A DNA stretch of 7,039 bases, from positions 1 to 7,039 of the forward strand of contig JAEURF010000086.1 of assembly GCA_016789205.1 (NCBI GenBank). Direction: 5' to 3'. How positions within the stretch are numbered: the stretch's first letter is position 1; every line of letters begins with the position of its first letter. The DNA is from Anaerolineales bacterium (lineage in GTDB: Bacteria > Chloroflexota > Anaerolineae > Anaerolineales > Villigracilaceae). Made by a program: the position numbers and the translations under genes. Below the pieces are notes generated by a model. It saw only the letters and a program-made list of their open reading frames with translations. It did not search any database and was not told the origin of the DNA. Shown here piece by piece: positions 1-5,465 of the stretch.

Positions 1-740
1 TGGCGACCAATGGAAGCATTGATGTCACTCATGCGATAGTTCAAACCAACACCAAGCGTGTCATACATACCGGGGATAGTGCGTTCTGCAAATGTTTTAT
101 CTACATAGAAGCCGCGAATTTTTGAAACACGTGCTGCTACATCTTTATGTTTAGTAACAAACATGCCACCATCACCTGTTGTAATATGTTTAACTGGATA
201 AAATGAGTAACAACCTGTATCACCAATCAAACCGACATGTGTACCTTTATAACGAGAACCAATTGCTAAAGCACAATCTTCAATCACTTTCAGGCCATAC
301 TTATCAGCGACTTTCATAATCGCATCCATTTCACATGGCACACCCAAAAAATGAACCATACTGATGGCTTTTGTTTTTTTTGTGATAAGGCTTTCTAATT
401 TAGACGCATCAATATTGCCTGTAGTTGGTTCACAATCTAAAAACACAGGCTTCGCCCCAACCATTTCAACGGCATGAGCCGTTGCGACATGCGTTTCGGC
501 TGGCACAATCACTTCATCGCCTGTACCGATTCCCATTTCTAAATAACTTAAATGCAATGCCGCCATACCAGAACTGACAGATACACAATATCCGCCACCC
601 ATGTATTCAGCAAATTCTTCTTCAAAGGCTTTGCTTTGCGGACCATGCGTCAGCACATCGCCAGCTAGTACTTCTAAGACTGCATTCTTTTCTTCATCAC
701 CAATCCATGGTTTTCCAAAGGGAAGATTTCGAGTTGTCAT
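1..740 (-). CDS. DegT/DnrJ/EryC1/StrS family sugar aminotransferase (C-terminus outside window)
   Basis: This is a PLP-dependent aminotransferase that puts an amino group on a keto-sugar nucleotide in the cytoplasm. The reading frame starts at ATG 740 (MTTRNLPFGKPWIGDEE) and stays open to the window edge, giving 246 residues of a protein that normally has about 370 to 400. Family marks are the N-terminal P-x-I-GDEE...VL-x-GxxxxGP pattern, the cofactor-ring segment VIEDCALAIGS and the PLP-lysine segment SFYPVKHITTGDGGM. The Schiff-base lysine is about K184. The later GLNYRMSDINASIGR segment is typical of the large domain. The start overlaps the stop of the oxidoreductase gene by 4 bp (ATGA), so the two are translationally coupled. 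There is no strong Shine-Dalgarno sequence. The exact substrate cannot be read from the sequence. The neighbouring cytidylyltransferase and oxidoreductase suggest an amino-sugar destined for a surface glycan. The missing C-terminus is a window-edge effect, not a truncation. Confidence 0.95.
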   Translation of the reverse strand, partial: MTTRNLPFGKPWIGDEEKNAVLEVLAGDVLTHGPQSKAFEEEFAEYMGGGYCVSVSSGMAALHLSYLEMGIGTGDEVIVPAETHVATAHAVEMVGAKPVFLDCEPTTGNIDASKLESLITKKTKAISMVHFLGVPCEMDAIMKVADKYGLKVIEDCALAIGSRYKGTHVGLIGDTGCYSFYPVKHITTGDGGMFVTKHKDVAARVSKIRGFYVDKTFAERTIPGMYDTLGVGLNYRMSDINASIGR

Positions 741-1741
741 AAGTATTTTATTGTCTCCAATCTTTTTGTTATCAAAGCAAGGTCACATGCGGCACTGATA
801 CTTAAGCCATCAAATACAGCTTGGGTTTGTTCATTGATATTTTTATCTTCTAACACTGCCGAAACAAAATCAGGTATCAAATCACCTTTATCGGCTGGCA
901 AAGTTGGCATGGTTAACATTTCTGGTTTTGAATTTTCATCACGAGACCAATGAACTCGTGCGCCCATATCATCATAAATAAATGTACCTTTCGTGCCAAA
1001 TAAACGCACAATATGATGATGACGATGCACACTGCCAAAATTTGCTGTAATACGGGCTACTAAACCTGACTCCATTTGCATAGTAGATGCCACAAAATCG
1101 TTGTATCGAAATTTTGTACCTTCGGTTGAAATGCGGTTGCCCATAGAAAAAACATTTTGCGGGCGTTCCTGTATCAGCCACACCATCAAATCAATCAGAT
1201 GGATTCCGCCCCCTTCCATAACTGAATAATTTTCAACTGAATTGCGCCAACCATCTGTAATTTTATGTAAACGTCCATATAAATACTCGCCGTCAAAAGC
1301 ATAAATCTTTCCAAAGTCACCAGCAAGAATTTTCTCTTTCAACCATTGATATACAGGCGTTGCGCGTAAAATCAAATTGGAAGCGAGTTTTATCTTTCCA
1401 CTTTGTTTCAACCAAAATTTTTGAATCTCTTGCAATTGTTCTATCGTTTGACATATTGGTTTTTCTACAAATACATGTTTGCCTGCGTTGATTGCCTGAA
1501 TAATTTGACTAGCATGATCATCATCAAAAGAGGCGATGGAAATGATTTGCACATCTTCATCTTTCAAAATCGCTTCATAACTTGACGCGACACCCGCTCC
1601 TGTTTCCTCAGCCAAATTCTTCGCCTTGACATTGTCATGGTCTAAAACCCAACGAGCTTGACAACGCGTATCTCGATGGTATGCACGCAAATGCCTCTCA
1701 CCGATGCCCAAACCAACGACTGCTACACCAATTTTCTTCAT
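737..1741 (-). CDS. Gfo/Idh/MocA family NAD(P)-dependent sugar oxidoreductase
   Basis: A 334-residue cytoplasmic oxidoreductase of the usual family length. The N-terminal Rossmann fold shows KKIGVAVVGLGIGERH, with the dinucleotide-binding glycines at about residues 10, 12 and 14, and the family signature HVFVEKPICQ with EKP at 93-95. The C-terminal dimer/substrate domain carries EGGGIHLIDLMVWL (about 176-189), where the family usually places its catalytic histidine and aspartate (here about H181 and D184). Members oxidise or reduce a ring hydroxyl or keto group of sugars or sugar nucleotides. Paired with the downstream aminotransferase it could make a keto-sugar that is then aminated; this is inference. 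It overlaps the cytidylyltransferase stop by ATGA at 1738-1741 and the aminotransferase start by ATGA at 737-740. It belongs to a different subgroup from the WbpB-like fragment at 2442-2855, so it is not simply a second copy of it. Confidence 0.94.
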   Translation of the reverse strand: MKKIGVAVVGLGIGERHLRAYHRDTRCQARWVLDHDNVKAKNLAEETGAGVASSYEAILKDEDVQIISIASFDDDHASQIIQAINAGKHVFVEKPICQTIEQLQEIQKFWLKQSGKIKLASNLILRATPVYQWLKEKILAGDFGKIYAFDGEYLYGRLHKITDGWRNSVENYSVMEGGGIHLIDLMVWLIQERPQNVFSMGNRISTEGTKFRYNDFVASTMQMESGLVARITANFGSVHRHHHIVRLFGTKGTFIYDDMGARVHWSRDENSKPEMLTMPTLPADKGDLIPDFVSAVLEDKNINEQTQAVFDGLSISAACDLALITKRLETIKYL

Positions 1742-2397
1742 TCAGTCACTTTCACTTGTGGAAGAAAATCATATTGAACGTTTGCTTCCATCTCTTCTAC
1801 ACAGCGTAGATCATCGAAAGTATCTACAACAAAATTTAATTTTGCGTAATCAGCATCTGTATTTTCAAGGTTCAAAATTTTATACTCGTCCGCATGAGCA
1901 TAATAAAACTTGGTCACATGCTCGCGGTCATCATTAGATAATCTATTTGAATCTATTTTGCTAAAAGACTTCGCATTCAGCAACTCAACACTATGACCAT
2001 GTGGGAATGTCCGTTTTTGTACATTCGTAATCAAATCAAAAGATTCATTTACATACGAGGTCATTATTTTCAATATCTTGCTATTCAACAAAGGGCTATC
2101 AGCACTAATGCGAAAAAACCAATCGCAAGGGTTATCTTGCAAACAAGCTTTAAATCTAGCAAAAACATTTTCTAATGAACCCCGAAATATTTTTATTCCT
2201 AAAGATTGAACATACAAAGCCAACGGGTCATCTGAAATTTGATTACTAGTAGCAATAATAATTGAGTCTGTACCAAATTCATGTTGTACACATTCAATCA
2301 CTCTGGCAATCATTGGTTTACCATTGACCGGGGCAAGCACCTTGCCGGGAAAGCGGGAAGAGCTCATTCGTGCTTGAATAAAGACCTTAATATCCAT
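1738..2397 (-). CDS. SpsF/NeuA-like cytidylyltransferase (sugar nucleotide activation)
   Basis: A 219-residue nucleotidyltransferase of the SpsF / CMP-sugar synthetase-like superfamily. It starts MDIKVFIQARMSSSRFPGKVL, with the nucleotide-binding signature QARMSSSRFPGK at about 8-19. The metal-binding region RISADSPLL lies at about 97-105, and the late VDTFDDL (about 191-197) matches the family's VDTPEDL-type motif. Such enzymes transfer CMP from CTP to an acidic or amino sugar, or are found in such clusters with unproven substrates. I chose ATG 2397 rather than an in-frame TTG at 2445. The 16 extra residues would be encoded by a promoter -35 box and a palindrome, and the family domain starts exactly at MDIKVFIQAR. 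There is no Shine-Dalgarno sequence before this ATG. It is the first gene of a three-gene cassette and overlaps the oxidoreductase by ATGA at 1738-1741. Confidence 0.87.
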   Translation of the reverse strand: MDIKVFIQARMSSSRFPGKVLAPVNGKPMIARVIECVQHEFGTDSIIIATSNQISDDPLALYVQSLGIKIFRGSLENVFARFKACLQDNPCDWFFRISADSPLLNSKILKIMTSYVNESFDLITNVQKRTFPHGHSVELLNAKSFSKIDSNRLSNDDREHVTKFYYAHADEYKILNLENTDADYAKLNFVVDTFDDLRCVEEMEANVQYDFLPQVKVTE

Positions 2398-2399
2398 TT

Positions 2400-2422
2400 G
2401 AGAATTCAGTTTCTGAATTCTC
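2400..2422. promoter_or_regulatory. Palindromic operator copy B, in front of the cytidylyltransferase gene
   Basis: A perfect inverted repeat with 10-bp arms, GAGAATTCAG and CTGAATTCTC, around a 3-bp centre. It ends 2 bp before the ATG at 2397 and covers the -10 hexamer. It matches the core of the palindrome at 3316-3348 in sequence and in position relative to both promoter boxes. A start of transcription about 7 bp past the -10 would fall inside the palindrome, so an RNA hairpin could not form in full. This favours a DNA operator over an attenuator or terminator. The likely binder is the winged-helix regulator encoded at 2839-3315 (inference). Confidence 0.75.
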
Positions 2423-2445
2423 GCACGGGAACGAGATTCTGTCAA
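2417..2445 (-). promoter_or_regulatory. Sigma-70-type promoter for the sugar cassette
   Basis: Reading on the minus strand, TTGACA (2445-2440) is followed by exactly 17 bp and then GAGAAT (2422-2417), a 4-of-6 match to TATAAT. The -10 is preceded by TGC, an extended -10 TGn motif. The stop codon of the preceding relic gene (2442-2444) lies inside the -35 box. The predicted leader to ATG 2397 would be only about 10 to 14 nt and has no Shine-Dalgarno sequence. The same arrangement of boxes and spacing occurs before the regulator gene, which strengthens this call beyond a chance match. Confidence 0.68.
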
Positions 2446-2855
2446 CCCACAAAAGCCTTGACCGCTCCAATCACCTCATCATCCTGCTGACTTCCCGTCA
2501 CATCAGGGTATAAAGGCAATGCAAACGATTCTGGGGAGGCTTTTTCAACCTGTGGGAAATCACCAGTTTTGTAGCCGATGTGCAAAGCAAGTCTCCAATT
2601 AGCATCATGTAAATAGTTTGATGAACAATTTGAAACAAAGTGGATGCGCTCGATTTCTGTTCCCTTGCGCAACTTTTCTGAACGTCTATCAAAGCGTTCA
2701 ATCTCGGTGAAAAACTGAACCTTGAAAGAATATTTATCTAAGGTGTCAACAGTGGCAAGCAATAGATTCTCAGTATCGCGAATCGCCTGCAAATGGCGCG
2801 GAGCAATATAACTACCAACGCCGATTATCGCAAAATTCTTAAGCGTTTTTTCCAT
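2442..2855 (-). pseudogene. Chimeric relic: WbpB/WlbA-like dehydrogenase N-terminus joined to WbpE-like aminotransferase C-terminus
   Basis: A 137-codon open frame made of pieces of two families. Residues 1 to about 90 match the start of UDP-N-acetylglucosaminuronate 3-dehydrogenases (WbpB/WlbA). They show the Rossmann start NFAIIGVGSYIAPRHLQAI, FFTEIERFDR and an altered VSNCSSNYLHDA, where the family usually has VSICSPNYLHDA. The frame then passes at about 2570-2590 into GYKTGDFPQVEKA...ALPLYPDVTGSQQDDEVIGAVKAF. That is the typical last ~45 residues of a DegT-family aminotransferase such as WbpE (LGYKxGDFPVAEK...LPMYPELT...). The EKP motif, the dehydrogenase catalytic domain and the aminotransferase PLP lysine are all absent, so neither activity is expected. 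The start ATG 2855 keeps a good Shine-Dalgarno (AAGAGG, 4 nt spacing) and overlaps the regulator gene by 17 bp. The simplest history is an in-frame deletion across a wbpB-(wbpD)-wbpE-type operon. A small retained function cannot be excluded. Confidence 0.82.
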
Positions 2856-3315
2856 TACGCCTCTTAATTTGATATTCTTGCCCTTTTGCTTCCAAAATCA
2901 CATCTTCTGGCAAGTCGTTAATTTGAATTCCTGCTTCTATGCAAGTGAGGCGCAGAATATCCATCATTTCGTCATTGCCATTCAAATAAACTTTTTTAAC
3001 CTCTTGTTGTTTCAGTTCAAGTGCTAAGGTACGTGCCTTTTCACGAAACTGGGTATACACTTTCAAGGAATCTTTAGCATACGACAAGGCACGTTGGGTA
3101 AAGACCTTCATGCCTTCAGAGGTGATGTCATATTTTAGGCGCGTGCGGTCTAAGTGAGAAACTTTTACCCAACCTCGTGTAATTAAACGTTTGATATACC
3201 AATTAACACTACCAACAGCAATCCCCAAACGATCTGAAAGATTCGCTTGGGTCACCATTGAATCATTGGCAATTTCATTAAGTAAGTCGTATTCGTGATT
3301 TTTGATTTCAGTCAT
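2839..3315 (-). CDS. Winged-helix transcriptional regulator, EPS-associated MarR type, with C-terminal extension
   Basis: A 158-residue cytoplasmic DNA-binding protein. The helix-turn-helix is at about residues 21-50 (TQANLSDRLGIAVGSVNWYIKRLITRGW). The wing KVSHLDRTRLKYDITSEGM follows at 51-69, and a long helix covers about 72-104, the expected dimerisation element. This layout matches the EPS-associated MarR-type regulators that sit at the head of exopolysaccharide operons. After about residue 105 there is an additional segment, VKKVYLNGNDEMMDILRLTCIEAGIQI, that looks like a small beta-alpha-beta unit and could be a ligand-sensing tail; its role is unknown. I chose ATG 3315 because the domain begins there. 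The longer in-frame ATG at 3420 would translate the promoter and palindrome. The palindrome abuts the ATG directly, suggesting autoregulation. The 3' end overlaps the relic gene by 17 bp. Confidence 0.87.
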   Translation of the reverse strand: MTEIKNHEYDLLNEIANDSMVTQANLSDRLGIAVGSVNWYIKRLITRGWVKVSHLDRTRLKYDITSEGMKVFTQRALSYAKDSLKVYTQFREKARTLALELKQQEVKKVYLNGNDEMMDILRLTCIEAGIQINDLPEDVILEAKGQEYQIKRRNGKNA

Positions 3316-3348
3316 TGTGTGAGCATTCAGTTTTTGAATTCTCACACA
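3316..3348. promoter_or_regulatory. Palindromic operator copy A, in front of the regulator gene
   Basis: An inverted repeat with 14-bp arms and a 5-bp centre. On the minus strand the arms are TGTGTGAGAATTCA and TGAATGCTCACACA, complementary at 13 of 14 positions. It ends at the base just before the ATG at 3315 and covers the -10 hexamer. The inner half-sites (GAGAATTCA / TGAATGCTC) are shared with copy B at 2400-2422. Copy A is longer by the outer TGTGT/ACACA. The position over the -10 and start codon fits repression. The most economical binder is the adjacent winged-helix regulator (inference). Confidence 0.78.
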
Positions 3349-3366
3349 GAATAAATATACTGTCAA
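3338..3366 (-). promoter_or_regulatory. Sigma-70-type promoter for the regulator gene
   Basis: On the minus strand, a consensus TTGACA (3366-3361) is followed by 17 bp and GAGAAT (3343-3338), with TGT as an extended -10. The gap between the regulator ATG (3315) and the upstream glycosyltransferase stop (3443) is 127 bp, the longest in the window. Apart from this module I see no convincing hairpin-plus-T-run terminator in the gap. The AT-rich spacer (GTATATTTATTCTGTGT) also offers TATTCT as an alternative -10, but without a well-placed -35. The predicted leader is under about 20 nt and lacks a Shine-Dalgarno sequence. Confidence 0.7.
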
Positions 3367-3442
3367 TAGACGAAATCCCGCCTCTGCCCTACGTGGAAAA
3401 CTGATGTGACAAATCAACATTTTCTTCCCACAAAAAGTTACC

Positions 3443-4558
3443 TTATTTCAAAAGCTTCTCATATTCATTTGTCACTTGCACAATGTCAAATTGTTTGGCT
3501 TTCGTCAAGCTTGCTTGGCGGAGTTTCATCAATAAATCTGGGACAGAGATTAAATTTCTTAATGCTCGCACAAACGCATCTGTATTTTGCGCATCAATCA
3601 AAAAGCCATTTTGATTTTCATCCACTAAATCAGCAAAACCGCCAATATCACTGACGACGAATGCTAACCCGTTGGCTAATGCTTGCACGCCTGTCACAGG
3701 TAGCCCCTCAGAAAGAGACGGCATAAATAAAATGTCACTTGTAGAGAATTGATTTACTACATCTTCAGGTGTTACCCAGCCCGATAAAGTAAATCTTGTT
3801 TGTAAATTATTTTTCGCAATCTCGTCTTTGACACTATTAAACAGAGGTCCATCGCCTAGCATGGTGCAATGCCAATCTAAATCTTTTAGTTGTGCTAATA
3901 CTTTAATAATAAATAATGGATTTTTTTGAGATACCATACGTCCGGCAAATACGATTTGAGTTGGCTTATTAATTTTTATCTCGGGTGAATTTTTTTGTAA
4001 TACATCCACACCATTGGGGATGACTTGTATAGGCACAGGGTAGTGCTTCAAAGCTAGTGAACGTGTATATTGACTAACTGCAATTACTCTTTTTGCACGT
4101 TTCCAAATGAAGTGTGTAAAAGGTTTTAGCCAACGAAACCATTTATCTGTTTTTTCTGGCACTCCGCCGGGTACATCACCAAGATGTGCGGTCAGTATGT
4201 AAGGAGTTTTTGTTATGATAGATAACATCCATGCTAATGCCCCGGATGGAACTGCAAAATGACTGTGCATGATTTCAGGGCGGTTATAACGAATATGTTT
4301 TAGCCCAGCCCAAAACCCGAAAATTACATACGCAAGCATGGTGATAAAACTGGCACGAAAGGCTTCTTTTCTTAATGAAGGGATGCGCAATATATGAATT
4401 CCGTTTAACTCTTCTTGTTTTGGTAAACCTTGCATATGAGCTGTAAGAACTGTTATTTGATGCCCACGCTTTGCGAGTTCTATGCAAATATCATAAGCGG
4501 CACGCCCGCCTCCGCCACCGATAGGAGGGAATTCGTAAATAATGACGAGAATTTTCAT
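3443..4558 (-). CDS. Glycosyltransferase family 4 (GT-B fold)
   Basis: A 371-residue retaining glycosyltransferase acting on the cytoplasmic face of the membrane, adding a sugar from a nucleotide donor to a growing lipid-linked glycan. The N-terminal domain begins MKILVIIYEFPPIGGGGGRAAYDI with the glycine-rich acceptor-side loop at about 11-19. HSHFAVPSG and ILTAHLGD follow at about 98-128, and PNGVD at 181-185 marks the domain junction. The donor-binding domain has VFAGRMVSQKNP (203-214), GDGPL (235-239) and SEGLPVTGVQALANGLAFVVSDIGG (283-307). The usual EX7E motif reads E284...Q292, so the second glutamate is glutamine. The length is typical and the gene looks intact. Its ATG is 3 nt after the stop of the flippase-like gene, so it is the last gene of the upstream operon. 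Donor and acceptor cannot be deduced. Confidence 0.95.
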   Translation of the reverse strand: MKILVIIYEFPPIGGGGGRAAYDICIELAKRGHQITVLTAHMQGLPKQEELNGIHILRIPSLRKEAFRASFITMLAYVIFGFWAGLKHIRYNRPEIMHSHFAVPSGALAWMLSIITKTPYILTAHLGDVPGGVPEKTDKWFRWLKPFTHFIWKRAKRVIAVSQYTRSLALKHYPVPIQVIPNGVDVLQKNSPEIKINKPTQIVFAGRMVSQKNPLFIIKVLAQLKDLDWHCTMLGDGPLFNSVKDEIAKNNLQTRFTLSGWVTPEDVVNQFSTSDILFMPSLSEGLPVTGVQALANGLAFVVSDIGGFADLVDENQNGFLIDAQNTDAFVRALRNLISVPDLLMKLRQASLTKAKQFDIVQVTNEYEKLLK

Positions 4559-4561
4559 ACG

Positions 4562-5461
4562 TTAAACGGGTGGCTCTTCTTTGTTATTCATGGCGGCGAG
4601 GATGGAAGGTAAAAAGAATGCACCGGGCAAACTGGTGATGATAAAAAGAATGCGGATTAAGATGGCGATGGTCAGGCTTTCGGCGTGAGTTAAGCCGCCT
4701 AAACGTGAGAGTAAAAATGTAAGTGAAAGTTCTTGCACGCCATAGCCATTAATGGAAATAGGGATTAATGTGACAAAGTATGTCAGGCTCCATAAACCTG
4801 CAATAAGCCAGTAAGAAATATGGTCACTCATGCCTTCGGCAAGTAAATAAATAGATGCAAATATGCAAGCCATATTTCCAAATGTAAAAATCAGAGAAAG
4901 TATTAAGGCTTTGGGTTTCTTAAGCCAAATTGAAAAGGCATTTAAAGTACGGATTGTAAAGTCGCGAATTTTTTCAATGAGTGAAGCAAAGGTTAAGGCT
5001 TGGAGACTGCCGGGGTTGGAAAGAACAGGTATAAGTCCGAAGGGAAGCGCGAAGAGCATACCTGCCATACCGATTAGTCTATCTACTACAAGTGAGGCGA
5101 GGCAAACCGCGCGGTCATATCCTAATTGCATGGCACCGGTTAAGCGGACGACATCGCCCCCAATTGTAGTAGGTAAAAAATTAGATGAAAAAAGCCCTGT
5201 GAATGTGAGCATAGCTGTACGTATCAATGGAATGTCGACTTCTGCTGAACGGAGAAGAATGTGCCAACGTAAGATAACAAACATTCTTGAGATGAGCATA
5301 ACAAAAATGCCCAGAATAAAATAAAGTGGGTTTATGCTTTTTAATGCAGAAAGAATCTCTGTGCTACTTTCTTCGCGGATTAAAACAGCAAGCAAAATTA
5401 ATGCAAGCAATGTGCCTGCTAGCCGCCATACATTTTGAATTCTTTCGTTCTTTGGGTTCAC
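4562..5461 (-). CDS. Flippase-like membrane protein (lysylphosphatidylglycerol synthase TM family, UPF0104)
   Basis: A 299-residue multi-pass inner-membrane protein of the AglD/MprF-N-terminal-like family (LPG_synthase_TM). Hydrophobic segments lie at about 13-28, 47-68, 125-147, 186-207, 217-236 and 264-289. The family signature NFLPTTIGGDVVRLTG is at about 94-109, followed by LASLVVDRLIGM (121-132). A late PISINGYGVQELSL (234-247) matches the conserved NG-G-E motif. Members are associated with lipid-linked sugar or lipid translocation, but biochemical function is rarely proven; here it sits between a polyprenyl-phosphate glycosyltransferase and a GT4 enzyme. I chose GTG 5461, 4 nt after the stop of the preceding gene. 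A longer in-frame ATG at 5551 would overlap that gene by 86 bp and add a non-conserved, non-hydrophobic leader. The start remains moderately uncertain. Confidence 0.88.
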   Translation of the reverse strand: MNPKNERIQNVWRLAGTLLALILLAVLIREESSTEILSALKSINPLYFILGIFVMLISRMFVILRWHILLRSAEVDIPLIRTAMLTFTGLFSSNFLPTTIGGDVVRLTGAMQLGYDRAVCLASLVVDRLIGMAGMLFALPFGLIPVLSNPGSLQALTFASLIEKIRDFTIRTLNAFSIWLKKPKALILSLIFTFGNMACIFASIYLLAEGMSDHISYWLIAGLWSLTYFVTLIPISINGYGVQELSLTFLLSRLGGLTHAESLTIAILIRILFIITSLPGAFFLPSILAAMNNKEEPPV

Positions 5462-5465
5462 AAGT

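Noticed and set aside
2400..2422. Palindrome as a rho-independent terminator of the relic gene
   Set aside because: The stem is AT-rich, no T-run follows in the direction of transcription, and it overlaps a -10 box just before a start codon.
2498..2701. Alternative minus-strand frame inside the chimeric relic, considered as evidence of a frameshift
   Set aside because: The two recognisable halves of the relic are in the same frame, so no frameshift is needed; the alternative frame shows no family motif.
2839..3420. Longer 193-residue version of the regulator starting at ATG 3420
   Set aside because: The added 35 residues are encoded by the promoter and palindrome, and the winged-helix domain starts right after ATG 3315.
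3367..3442. Terminator after the GT4 gene
   Set aside because: I see only weak short pairings such as TGAT/ATCA and no hairpin with a T-run, so no terminator is claimed; read-through into the regulator is possible.
4863..5324. 153-codon open frame on the plus strand
   Set aside because: It lies fully antisense to the flippase-like gene, has no recognisable domain and mirrors the codon bias of the real gene; a shadow frame.
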